In this document: positions 1 through 8,076 of the stretch, one piece after another
Numbering within the stretch: the stretch's first letter is position 1
Layout: each line of letters opens with the position of its first letter
Assembly (NCBI GenBank): GCA_016931225.1
Contig: JAFGFE010000004.1
Span: 1 to 53,433 of the forward strand
DNA length: 53,433 nucleotides
Direction: 5' to 3'
DNA from: Candidatus Zymogenaceae bacterium
GTDB taxonomy: Bacteria > Desulfobacterota > Zymogenia > Zymogenales > Zymogenaceae
Translations under genes and position numbers: made by a program
Notes under the pieces: generated by a model
The model's database searches: none
What the model was told of the DNA's origin: nothing
Seen by the model: only the letters and a program-made list of their open reading frames with translations

Positions 1-445
1 ACTATACCGACTACTATTGCCCGATATCTCATGTGTTTTCTCCATGAAATTTGCTCTGATCAAATATTTCTTATCATATTTTCATCAACAGGTCAATTCA
101 TGCCCGTAACGGGTAGGTCTGCGTGTCGGCCGCAACGTCTTTTTCACCCTTCATATTCGGACCGTGCCCCCGTCTGAAAGGACGGTCATATTCCCGAAAA
201 TACCATGATACCGGCCCATTTCCTGACTCGATTTATCAAGCATGTTAATAATTCATTGAAAAATTATTAATTTTAGGGGTTGAATTATCCCCGTCACGAT
301 ATACAATAGTCTGAAGACGGGTAAACGGGATTGTCAATCATACCGAGACGGTTTCCTTGGAAACACGTTTCCATCCACCGTACCCGTCGTGATATGCGTG
401 ATAGGATACACCACAGTGTCATCCGATACATTCATGGAGGCGACA
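1..445. other. intergenic, AT-rich leader of the TspO gene
   Basis: No coding frame with a ribosome site is visible here. The only recognisable signal is the promoter-like pair at 280-307 described separately, followed by an untranslated stretch of about 130 bases. The window does not begin inside a gene that I can recognise. Confidence 0.5.
280..307 (+). promoter_or_regulatory. probable sigma-70 promoter of the TspO gene
   Basis: TTGAAT at 280-285 and TACAAT at 302-307 are separated by 16 bases. Each hexamer is one or two changes from consensus. It would give an mRNA with a 5' untranslated region of about 130 bases before the start at 446. Confidence 0.4.
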
Positions 446-922
446 ATGACGAAAAAAGATACATTGCTTCTCATCGGCTGCATCGTGCTCTGCGAGCTCG
501 TGGGGGTATTTGGATCGTTTTTCACCGCACCCAACATACCCGGCTGGTACGCCGCCCTGGCGAAACCGGGGTTCACCCCTCCCGATTGGGTGTTCGCCCC
601 TGTCTGGACGACCCTCTACCTCCTGATGGGGGTCTCCCTGTTTCTGGTCATCAGAGGGGGGCTGACGGGAAAGGAAGTAAAAGACGCCGCGGGCGCATTT
701 ATTGCCCAGCTTGCCCTCAATTTTCTCTGGACACCGGTGTTTTTCGGCCTGCACGCACTGTGGCCCGGTTTCGCGGTCATCGCAACCTTGTTGCTATTCA
801 TCGCAGTGACGATGGTGCTGTTTCGGCGGGTGTCCCCCCCTGCGGCATACCTCCTCGTCCCCTATTTCCTCTGGGTGGGGTACGCGTCGGCCCTGAACCT
901 GGCCATCGCCCTCCTCAACTGA
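446..922 (+). CDS. tspO: TspO/MBR family membrane protein
   Basis: The 158-residue product has the length and five-helix hydrophobic pattern of TspO (tryptophan-rich sensory protein, peripheral benzodiazepine receptor family). Family signatures are visible: APVWTTLYLLMG near residues 50-61 and a tryptophan-rich segment NFLWTPVFFGLHALW. Family members sit in the outer or cytoplasmic membrane and bind tetrapyrroles and related hydrophobic ligands, often tied to light or oxidative-stress responses. I chose ATG 446 because GGAGG lies five bases upstream; an upstream GTG at 389 and ATG at 434 have no comparable site. It converges on a photolyase gene, a pairing that suits a light-stress role, but that is inference. 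Confidence 0.88.
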   Translation: MTKKDTLLLIGCIVLCELVGVFGSFFTAPNIPGWYAALAKPGFTPPDWVFAPVWTTLYLLMGVSLFLVIRGGLTGKEVKDAAGAFIAQLALNFLWTPVFFGLHALWPGFAVIATLLLFIAVTMVLFRRVSPPAAYLLVPYFLWVGYASALNLAIALLN

Positions 923-970
923 CTGTTTATAATATATCATCATTGTTGACGGAGAGACGATACGGCCGGA

Positions 971-2329
971 CTAACCCGAGAGTTCCTCCACACTTTTTAT
1001 ATAGGCATCCACGTTGAACTTCCGGCGACAGCCGGCATGGCTCATATAGCGAACCTTTCCGAATATCTCCCGCTCCCCCCAGGCGCGATCGTGCACCCCG
1101 CCGATGGACCAGGCGACGCCCGCATAGCCGTTGGGGTCCCTGCCGTCGAGCTGATACGTGTCGTTGAGATTAACGGCATATTCCATCGCCGCCTCGGGGC
1201 TCTCGGTCCACTCCAGTATCTTCTTCGCCCAGTACATCCTCAGATATCCGGGCATCGTCCCCCGCACGACCAGCTCCTTCTGTGCGGCGTTCCAGAGGGG
1301 ATCGTGGGTCTCGGCGTCTCGAAACCGCTCGTACGTATAGACGTGCTCTCTGTGGTCGTCTCCGTGCTCCTTCAGGGTTTTCTTCGCCCAATCGGGGAAG
1401 CACGCCGATGAATCATAGTCGTGATGCCACAGGCAGAAATTATCCGACAGCTCCCGGCGCACGATCAATTCCTCCAGAAAAGCGTCCTTCGCCCCCCGGG
1501 GCGCGGACGAAGCCCCGACCTCCCGGGCGAGCCGCTGGGCGGAGAGCTGTCCGAAATGGAGATAGGGGGACAACTCCGATTGGGCGTGTTTCGTGGGGTC
1601 GTTTCTCTCGGCATCGTAGCGGGAAAGGCCCCCGTCGATAAAACGGTGCATCCGGGTTAAGGCCGCCTGGGGTCCGGGCGGTATCCAATCGACGGTGCCT
1701 CCCGCGTCCGAAACAGTGAGCGATCCCAGGACCTCGTCCCATTGCACCTCGGGCGCCGGGGGCGCCGAATGGGGATGCGGGACGACGGCCGGTATGTCGA
1801 CGAGAAATCCACCGAGCCTTCGGGTGAGCCTGGGGCGATATGTCCCCGCCGAGTACTCCCCCTTGACGGACGCCGCCCGACAGGGGACGATGTTGTGGGC
1901 GTCCACTTCCAGGAACGAGACAGTGAGCTCTTCGGCCGTCTCTTCTTTCCACCGCCTCTTGATTCTCAGCGGATCGAAATCGGTGATGACACAAGAAGCC
2001 CCCAGCTTTTCGACGAACGCCGGCACGACAACGCCCGGCTCCCCCCGTACCAGATAGAAGGGGATATTGCGGGATGCGAGATCCCGGGCTGTCTCGGAAA
2101 GGCCCGACAGCATGAAGCGATACTGCCGCAGGGCCGCTCCCAGAAATGCGTCCGCGAGGACGAAGAGCACACACACCCCTTCCCTTCGCTCCAGGGCGAT
2201 ATTCTGGGCGAACAGCAGGGCCCAGTTGTCGTCTGCGCGCTGATCCCTGCTCATCCAGTAGACGACCGGGCCTTTTGCCCGGAACGCCGCATCATTGAGG
2301 GCATGAATCCTGTCGGGATGAACCGTCAT
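971..2329 (-). CDS. phr: class II deoxyribodipyrimidine photolyase
   Basis: The 452-residue product is a DNA photolyase that would use FAD and light to split cyclobutane pyrimidine dimers. The C-terminal block with LDGRDPNGYAGVAWSIGG, then HDRAWGEREIFGKVRYM and GCRRKF, is the class II photolyase hallmark. The N-terminal part shows the Rossmann-like chromophore domain (VVYWMSRDQRADDNWAL). ATG 2329 was chosen because homology begins there and AAGG precedes it; the frame stays open about 110 codons further upstream, but that part does not look like protein and overlaps the neighbour. It is divergent from a DUF523-DUF1722 gene 114 bases away, a partnership known from E. coli ybgA-phr, although E. 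coli Phr is of another photolyase class. Confidence 0.93.
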   Translation of the reverse strand: MTVHPDRIHALNDAAFRAKGPVVYWMSRDQRADDNWALLFAQNIALERREGVCVLFVLADAFLGAALRQYRFMLSGLSETARDLASRNIPFYLVRGEPGVVVPAFVEKLGASCVITDFDPLRIKRRWKEETAEELTVSFLEVDAHNIVPCRAASVKGEYSAGTYRPRLTRRLGGFLVDIPAVVPHPHSAPPAPEVQWDEVLGSLTVSDAGGTVDWIPPGPQAALTRMHRFIDGGLSRYDAERNDPTKHAQSELSPYLHFGQLSAQRLAREVGASSAPRGAKDAFLEELIVRRELSDNFCLWHHDYDSSACFPDWAKKTLKEHGDDHREHVYTYERFRDAETHDPLWNAAQKELVVRGTMPGYLRMYWAKKILEWTESPEAAMEYAVNLNDTYQLDGRDPNGYAGVAWSIGGVHDRAWGEREIFGKVRYMSHAGCRRKFNVDAYIKSVEELSG

Positions 2330-2443
2330 GACCGCCTTAAACCGAATGATGTGCTCACAAACAGTATACCGTGAAAGACGGGACGGTGAAACATGAAAAA
2401 TTCTTTGTTTGCCTGGGGGAAAAAGTCGTGATACGGTGTCTTC

Positions 2444-3415
2444 ATGGATACGGATCACAAACCGATCGTGGTCGTCAGTCGGTGCATCGAGTTCGATCAC
2501 TGCCGCTACAACGGCCAGATGATTCCCGACCCATTCGTGGCGCGTCTTTCGGACTTCGTGGACTTCATCCCGGTGTGTCCCGAGGTGGAGATCGGTCTGG
2601 GTGTCCCCAGGGATCCCATCCGCATCGTCGAGGCGGACGGCGGTTTGATGCTCTACCAACCGGCGACCGGCCGGGACCTGACCGAATCGATGAGGTCATT
2701 CACATCACTGTTTCTGGACTCGCTTACGGCCGTCGACGGCTTCATCCTCAAGTTCCGCTCCCCCTCCTGCGGCCCCGGCCAGGTGAAGATCTACAAGGGA
2801 ATGGACCCGAAGGGAGGGGCGGGTATCGGGAGCGGATTCTTCGCCGCCGCCGTCTTGAAGCGTTTCGGCGGCCTCCCGGTGGAAGACGAGGGACGACTCA
2901 AGAATTTTTCCATCCGTGAGTACTTCCTGACGCACCTCTTCTGTCGTGCGGCGTTTCGCCGGATCGAAAAGGAAGGCTCCATGCGGGCCCTCGTCGATTT
3001 CCACACCAGGTACAAATACCAGTTCATGGCGCTGAACCAGTCCCGTCTGAAAATCCTCGGGAAGATCGTCGCCAATCACGAAAAGCTCCCGCCCGGTGAG
3101 GTCTTCATATCCTACGGGCGTGAACTGGGGAGGATGTTCGCCGCCCTCCCGAGGCCGGGGCGCACCGTCAACATGCTCCTTCACGCTTTCGGCGGCGTCT
3201 CACGTCATCTGACAGAAAACGAGCGGGAGCTCTTCCTCCAGACCATCGAGGAATACCGGGACGAGCGTATCCCCCTGAGCGTCCCAATTCGCCTTATCAA
3301 CTCCTGGGCCGTCCGCTTCGAGGACGAATTTCTCCTGAACCAGGCTTTTCTCTCCCCCTACCCCCAGGCACTGGTATCCGTTTCCGACTCCGGCAAGGGC
3401 CGGGAGTTGAGCTGA
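2444..3415 (+). CDS. DUF523 and DUF1722 (YbgA-like) fusion protein
   Basis: The 323-residue product joins two conserved domains. Residues about 1-150 resemble DUF523, with VVVSRCIEFDHCRYNG, PVCPEVEIGLGVPR and the Cys-containing stretch SPSCGPGQVKIY. Residues about 165-305 resemble DUF1722/YbgA, with VDFHTRYKYQFMALNQ. Conserved cysteines in DUF523 suggest a metal or Fe-S role, but the biochemical function is unknown. In many bacteria this domain pair sits beside photolyase genes, as here, so a link to DNA repair or light damage is likely but unproven. The ribosome site is weak. It is followed nine bases later by the HIT gene and probably forms an operon with it. Confidence 0.85.
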   Translation: MDTDHKPIVVVSRCIEFDHCRYNGQMIPDPFVARLSDFVDFIPVCPEVEIGLGVPRDPIRIVEADGGLMLYQPATGRDLTESMRSFTSLFLDSLTAVDGFILKFRSPSCGPGQVKIYKGMDPKGGAGIGSGFFAAAVLKRFGGLPVEDEGRLKNFSIREYFLTHLFCRAAFRRIEKEGSMRALVDFHTRYKYQFMALNQSRLKILGKIVANHEKLPPGEVFISYGRELGRMFAALPRPGRTVNMLLHAFGGVSRHLTENERELFLQTIEEYRDERIPLSVPIRLINSWAVRFEDEFLLNQAFLSPYPQALVSVSDSGKGRELS

Positions 3416-3424
3416 GGAGAACCC

Positions 3425-3835
3425 ATGACACACGTTAATGGGAAACCGGGCTGCATCTTCTGCGAAAAGCCGATGGACGAGCGGCTCTTCACAACAAAAC
3501 ACGCCTTCAGCTGCCTCGACCGACACCCGGTCGCACAGGGACACATCCTCGTCATCCCCGTCCGGCATGTGGCAAGCTGGTTTGGATTGAATCGGAAAGA
3601 ACGGGCGGCGATGCTTGAAACGCTCGACCGGGCGAAAGGCTATCTGGACGACCGTTTCTCCCCGGACGGGTATACCATCGGCGTAAACGAGGGGGCCGCC
3701 GCCGGCCAGACGATATTTCACGTCCACCTTCACCTGATACCGCGGTACGTTCACGACGTTGAGAATCCCCTGGGCGGCATACGGGGCGTCATTCCGGGAA
3801 AACAGCTCTATCCGGACCGGCTCTCCGACGATTGA
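3425..3835 (+). CDS. HIT family nucleotide-binding protein
   Basis: The 136-residue product carries the histidine-triad motif HVHLHLIPR near residues 100-108, in which the middle histidine is the nucleophile attacking the alpha-phosphate of a nucleotide substrate. The N-terminal CIFCEKP is the zinc-type cysteine pair common in HIT hydrolases, and GHILVIPVRHV is a second family signature. Members hydrolyse dinucleoside polyphosphates or AMP-lysine-type adducts. GAGGAGA just before ATG 3425 is a good ribosome site, and the gene follows the DUF523 gene with nine bases between. Confidence 0.9.
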   Translation: MTHVNGKPGCIFCEKPMDERLFTTKHAFSCLDRHPVAQGHILVIPVRHVASWFGLNRKERAAMLETLDRAKGYLDDRFSPDGYTIGVNEGAAAGQTIFHVHLHLIPRYVHDVENPLGGIRGVIPGKQLYPDRLSDD

Positions 3836-3935
3836 TGCCCGCCCCCGGCCTTTCCCGACACGACGCCTGAAACAGACCGCGTACGATAATCACTCCCCGA
3901 TATGACAGAGAGTATACACATATCGCGATTTTATT

Positions 3936-3995
3936 ATTGACTGACCGGTCAATCTATAGTATAGAGTGTATTACTGACCGATTGGTCAATCGACT
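3936..3995 (+). promoter_or_regulatory. acyl-CoA synthetase promoter with two TetR-type operators
   Basis: TTGACT at 3938-3943 and TATAGA at 3960-3965 are 16 bases apart. The palindrome TGACCGGTCA at 3942-3951 overlaps the -35 box. A second site, TGACC-GATT-GGTCA at 3975-3988, lies just past the expected start site. Sites of this kind are typical of TetR-family repressors of fatty-acid and CoA-ester metabolism. No regulator gene is adjacent, and the TetR gene in this window at 24986 has a different operator sequence next to it. Confidence 0.6.
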
Positions 3996-4051
3996 CTGAC
4001 GTATCACCCCGGTCATTCCATCCCATCGTTATCTATAAAGGAGTCGTACAG

Positions 4052-5923
4052 ATGGAAGAAATCCTGGTGAGAAATATGGCAGATATCGAACAGATCGAAA
4101 AAACCCCCCTGGAGGATCGATTTTCGGTGCGCAATACCTATGACGCCCTCGTGGCGGGGAGCGCCATCGATCCGGACGCCGTCGCCATCAGCTTCATCAT
4201 GACCGGCGACCAGTACGAACACCCAATCCAGGTCACCTATCGTCGTTTCATGGAGAGTGTCAACCAGGCGGCGAACTGTTTCCATGATCTGGGCGTGGGG
4301 CCTGACGATGTGGTTACCTATCTTTTGCCCAACGCACCTCAGACCCACTCCGTCCTGTGGGGCGCGGAGGCCGCCGGCATCGCCAACCCCATCAATCCCC
4401 TCCTCGACGCCCCGACAATCCGGGATATCTGCATATCGGCGGGAACGAAGGTGCTCGTGGCCCTGGGAGAGGTGCCCGGCTCGGAAATATGGGGTAAGGT
4501 GGAAAAAATCAGAGACGACATCCCCACCCTCAAATACATCCTCCGCCTCATGGGTCCCACCGAGGAGGATAAAAACATTTTCAGCCTGGATGAAAAGCTC
4601 CAGGAATATCCGGGGGACGCACTGACCTTCACACGCTCCATCGGGCCCGAAGACATCGCATCCATGTATCATACCGGCGGCACCACCGGCACCCCGAAGC
4701 TCGCCATGAGAAGTCATTTCAACGAACTGGCAAACGCCCACGTCATGTCGATTCTGGCGGGACTGGATCCCTCCAATACCGTCATGTGCGGTTTGCCGCT
4801 GTTCCATGTCAACGGTACGATCGTCACGGGCCTTGCCCCCTTCTGGGGCGGCGCCCAGGTGCTGCTTTTAACGCCCCAGGGATACCGGGATCCGGGAGTG
4901 CTCCCGAACTTCTTCAAGATTATCAATACATACCGGGGCACGTTCTTCTCCAGCGTTCCCACGATCCTCTCGATCCTGTTGGACACACCCAAGGAAGATG
5001 CGGACCTTTCGTGCCTGAAATACGCCATCTGCGGGGCGGCCCCCCTGTCGGTGGAGCTGTTTCGCAGGTTCGAGGAATACACCGGTCTGAAAATACTGGA
5101 GGGATACGGCCTGACCGAATCCACCGCAGGCGCCTCCATCAACCCGAAGGACGGCGAGCGGCGGGTCGGCTCCATCGGCCTGAGAATGCCCTATACCGAG
5201 ATGAAGGTCGTCATCACCGATGACGACGGCGGCTACGTGAGAGACGCCGACATCGGGGAGATCGGCGTGATCGCCATCCGGGGGCCGAACGTCTTTCTCG
5301 GATATCGGGAGGAGTTGCACAACCGGGGCGTCTGGCTGGGAGACGGCTGGTTCAACACCGGTGACCTGGGCCGGATGGATGGGGACGGCTACTTTTGGCT
5401 GACGGGACGAAAAAAGGAGATGATCATCCGGGGCGGTCACAACATCGATCCTTTGAGCATAGAGGAGCCGCTCTACGGTCTTGATGACATAAAGACCGTC
5501 GCCGCCGTGGGTCGGCCCGACGCCCACGCCGGTGAGGTGCCGGTGGTGTATGTGGAGTTGGTCCCGGGATCGAACATGACTCCCGAAGATATCATGGCCT
5601 ATGCCGGGGAGCATATCGGAGAGCGCGCCGCCGTACCCAAGGAGGTCATCATCATGGACGAGATCCCCCTGACTCCCATTGGAAAAATCTTCAAGCCCGC
5701 CCTCACATGGGACGCCGCACGGAGGGCCTACGAGCGGGAGCTTTCGGCCCTGGGCGACATGGCGGCGTCGGTTTCGGTGAAAGTGGGAGAAGATGTGGTG
5801 CACGGGAAGAGCGCGGTGATAACCGTAACGCCGAATCCGGGCGTCTCCACAGACAAGATCCTCACGAAGATCAACGAACTACTGACCAGGTACACGGTAC
5901 AGTACCGGGTGGAATTTCAGTAA
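4052..5923 (+). CDS. AMP-forming acyl-CoA synthetase
   Basis: The 623-residue enzyme belongs to the ANL superfamily and would activate a fatty or other carboxylic acid with ATP and CoA. The core motifs are present: phosphate-binding YHTGGTTGTPK at 206-216, EGYGLTEST, the GDGWFNTGDLG hinge-region aspartate, TGRKKEMIIRGGHNI, and the C-terminal catalytic lysine in TPIGK near 545. After this lysine about 70 more residues follow, forming a small extra domain with alternating strands (VSVKVGEDVVHGK onward) that ordinary FadD proteins lack. AAAGGAG precedes ATG 4052. The gene stands alone behind a promoter with two TetR-type palindromes, so induction by an acyl-CoA or its acid is likely. The chain-length preference cannot be read from the sequence. 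Confidence 0.92.
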   Translation: MEEILVRNMADIEQIEKTPLEDRFSVRNTYDALVAGSAIDPDAVAISFIMTGDQYEHPIQVTYRRFMESVNQAANCFHDLGVGPDDVVTYLLPNAPQTHSVLWGAEAAGIANPINPLLDAPTIRDICISAGTKVLVALGEVPGSEIWGKVEKIRDDIPTLKYILRLMGPTEEDKNIFSLDEKLQEYPGDALTFTRSIGPEDIASMYHTGGTTGTPKLAMRSHFNELANAHVMSILAGLDPSNTVMCGLPLFHVNGTIVTGLAPFWGGAQVLLLTPQGYRDPGVLPNFFKIINTYRGTFFSSVPTILSILLDTPKEDADLSCLKYAICGAAPLSVELFRRFEEYTGLKILEGYGLTESTAGASINPKDGERRVGSIGLRMPYTEMKVVITDDDGGYVRDADIGEIGVIAIRGPNVFLGYREELHNRGVWLGDGWFNTGDLGRMDGDGYFWLTGRKKEMIIRGGHNIDPLSIEEPLYGLDDIKTVAAVGRPDAHAGEVPVVYVELVPGSNMTPEDIMAYAGEHIGERAAVPKEVIIMDEIPLTPIGKIFKPALTWDAARRAYERELSALGDMAASVSVKVGEDVVHGKSAVITVTPNPGVSTDKILTKINELLTRYTVQYRVEFQ

Positions 5924-5969
5924 TCTCCTTACATGAAACATCATCCACTCCGGTGAAAGAAGCACGAAA

Positions 5970-6000
5970 TACGGGCCTTTGGATACCATCCAAAGGCCCG
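5970..6000. terminator. bidirectional hairpin terminator
   Basis: A perfect 13-bp stem (5970-5982 with 5988-6000) closes a five-base loop between the convergent acyl-CoA synthetase and methylglyoxal synthase genes. The flanking T runs are short, so termination strength is uncertain. Confidence 0.75.
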
Positions 6001-6056
6001 TGTATTCCCGTCGATCTTCAAACGGGAGAGGCTCCATCCCTATTGTCACATCCCGA

Positions 6057-6530
6057 TTACAGACCGGGAATATCCCGGTGCAGTCTCGTTTCAAAATCGA
6101 TAAGCCGTCGCTTATACTTCTCGTCCATCAGGTGTGACGAGATGATAAAATCCGCCGACGCGCGATTGCACGCCACCGGGATGTTGCTCAGCACCGAGAT
6201 CCGAAGAAGCGCCTTTACGTCCGGGTCGTGGGGATGGGTGGACATCGGATCCCAGAAGAACATGAGGAAATCTATCTCCCCGTCGACGATCTTCGCCCCG
6301 ATCTGTTGATCCCCGCCCAGGGGACCGCTTTTGAACACCGTCACGTCCAGGCCCAGTTTATCCCTGATCAATGTGCCGGTGGTGCCGGTGCCGAACAGAA
6401 TATGTTTTGAGAGAGTGAGCTTGTTGAACTCCGCCCATTCGAGCAGATCCCGTTTCCGGGCGTCGTGGGCCACAAGGGCGATCTTTTTCTGTTTTCCCGT
6501 GACAATGACCGGGACATCCACATCCTTCAT
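6057..6530 (-). CDS. mgsA: methylglyoxal synthase
   Basis: The 157-residue product matches methylglyoxal synthase, which converts dihydroxyacetone phosphate to methylglyoxal and phosphate as an overflow bypass of glycolysis. Diagnostic blocks are IALVAHDARKRDLL, the phosphate loop FGTGTTG, GPLGGDQQIGAKI with the catalytic aspartate, and FFWDPMSTHPHDPDVKALLR with the catalytic histidine, followed by NIPVACNRASADF. GAGGAA precedes ATG 6530. The N-terminus is slightly longer than in E. coli MgsA. Expression is probably monocistronic, with the shared hairpin at 5970-6000 downstream. Confidence 0.96.
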   Translation of the reverse strand: MKDVDVPVIVTGKQKKIALVAHDARKRDLLEWAEFNKLTLSKHILFGTGTTGTLIRDKLGLDVTVFKSGPLGGDQQIGAKIVDGEIDFLMFFWDPMSTHPHDPDVKALLRISVLSNIPVACNRASADFIISSHLMDEKYKRRLIDFETRLHRDIPGL

Positions 6531-6600
6531 CTGTGTTCCTCACGTTGGATTTATAAAGGGTCTCTTTCACATCACTATGCACGATTTCGTCTGACAATAA

Positions 6601-6675
6601 AAGCCCAGCCAAGCTGGACAAGCCCAGCAGAACTGGACAAGCCCCAGCGGAGCCGGACAGGCCGTACTGGAACTG
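6601..6675. repeat. short tandem repeat, three and a half units
   Basis: Three near-identical 19-20-base units (6601-6619, 6620-6638, 6639-6658) and part of a fourth follow one another. Each runs from AAGCCC through CCAG to CTGGAC or CCGGAC and can form a small hairpin; the first has CCAGC-CAA-GCTGG. The array lies between the start of mgsA and the end of the lipoprotein gene, in the region that should hold the mgsA promoter. Confidence 0.7.
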
Positions 6676-6735
6676 TAAGTGTCCCGAAACGACAGGACGG
6701 AAATAAACAATTTGATCGATACCTGTTACGCGCCG

Positions 6736-7335
6736 TTACTGAATAATCTGAAACGATTCAAGTACATGGTTAAAATACGTCTCCCATCGCTTCAGGTCCG
6801 AGGCGGTACCGGAAATATCAACAAGGTAGGACGTATCATCTATATAAATATAGTAGAAACGATGATTTTCCGCGTATTTATTTGATTTATCGACGGCATC
6901 TACCATGAGTGCGTATCCCTTCGGATACTCCACAACCTGAAGATTTTTCAGATTCGAATCCGGCTCATTCATCCCCTCCGTGATCAGTGCTGTCTTGGTA
7001 TCGAACAACGATCGAGAGGAATATCCTTTCGGGATGTCGGTGACGACTACGCTGATGCGGGGTGCTATCGGGCCGGTTGTCTCAGTCTCCTCTTCCACCG
7101 GCGGGATATAGCTCCAGGAGGTGAGCTTTCCCTCCATTCCCTCCATTTCGAATCCCCGGGGGATGTCGATTTGGTATTCGTATTTTGGACTGATGAAGGG
7201 GACAAACGGCGGCTCTTCGGAAGCGACCGGCACATTCAGAAGCCCCCCTCCACCGTCGATCCCGGCACAGGCGGCGCATAAAAGAATCAACGGTATCGAC
7301 ACGATACCGCGTGCGATTCTCCAATTCCTTCTCAT
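6736..7335 (-). CDS. predicted lipoprotein of unknown function
   Basis: I do not recognise the family. The 199-residue product begins with a basic N-terminus and hydrophobic stretch ending in the lipobox LCAAC (cysteine 23), so it should be lipid-anchored in the envelope. The mature part is mostly beta-strand-like and contains ISPKYEYQIDIPRGFEM and a C-terminal WETYFNHVLESFQI. That layout resembles small periplasmic proteins that measure or bind ligands during stress, but no function follows from it. GGAGAG precedes ATG 7335. It is followed on the same strand by mgsA, with the repeat array between. Confidence 0.8.
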   Translation of the reverse strand: MRRNWRIARGIVSIPLILLCAACAGIDGGGGLLNVPVASEEPPFVPFISPKYEYQIDIPRGFEMEGMEGKLTSWSYIPPVEEETETTGPIAPRISVVVTDIPKGYSSRSLFDTKTALITEGMNEPDSNLKNLQVVEYPKGYALMVDAVDKSNKYAENHRFYYIYIDDTSYLVDISGTASDLKRWETYFNHVLESFQIIQ

Positions 7336-7589
7336 ATATACATCTCTCCGATACGGGTAAACAACGGTATCACGTATCGAGCGGGATAATCATTTTTTTT
7401 CGATACCGGTCCCGCCGCTTCGTCCGGTCCGGATTTCTTCTCTGAAGCTCTTATTATAACAAAGAGTCTCACATGTGGGGCAAAAAATATATGCGTTCTC
7501 GATCACACACGGATCTCGTTCCAACCCCCTTCCCCCACACACCCCACCCGCAGGCGAAACCCCGTGTGTATGCCGAAAGCTCTCTTCAT

Positions 7590-7970
7590 TCAGTACCCAA
7601 GCCGTACCGTCGAGAGCGGGATACCGCCCCGCCCCGCCCAGTTGCCGCGGTCCGCCTCGATAAGATAGATGATGATATCGGATTCATCCACGCCGGTACG
7701 GCGATGGACCGCACCGCTTATCTTCCGAAACAACTCCGCCTTCATCTCATCCGTTCTTCCCGAAAACAGCGCGACCTCCACGAACACGAACCGCCCGTCC
7801 CTACACTCGTGGCAGGCTCTATTTGACAGCCCTGTGGAATAGAGAATCGCGTGGCCGTGTTTCGGGTCGATGGCAAGGGTGTCCCTAAGTATCGAGAGAA
7901 CATCTGATAAGAGTCTCTCTCCCGACTCCCGGGAGAGGTCGTCGGAGACGTGGAGCTTCACCAGCGGCAT
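7590..7970 (-). CDS. tautomerase (4-oxalocrotonate tautomerase-like) family protein
   Basis: The 126-residue protein begins Met-Pro, and the processed N-terminal proline would be the general base of this superfamily. MPLVKLHVSDDLSRE and the C-terminal strand segment resemble the longer tautomerase/MIF-like members, which act as oligomers on keto-enol substrates. AAGGAG precedes ATG 7970. The gene is divergent from the TPR gene starting at 8077. The natural substrate cannot be inferred. Confidence 0.75.
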   Translation of the reverse strand: MPLVKLHVSDDLSRESGERLLSDVLSILRDTLAIDPKHGHAILYSTGLSNRACHECRDGRFVFVEVALFSGRTDEMKAELFRKISGAVHRRTGVDESDIIIYLIEADRGNWAGRGGIPLSTVRLGY

Positions 7971-8076
7971 GATATTCTCCTTTTTCTTTTTTTCTTATGC
8001 GATATCGGCTATACTGACGATAGGACACCCTTTCATCTTCATTGTTTCATCGGAAACAAAAAAGGGCTCACCACCT

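Noticed and set aside
4868-5803. 311-codon frame opposite the acyl-CoA synthetase
   Set aside because: It is antisense to a gene with full family motifs, and its composition is the shadow of codon bias in a GC-rich gene.
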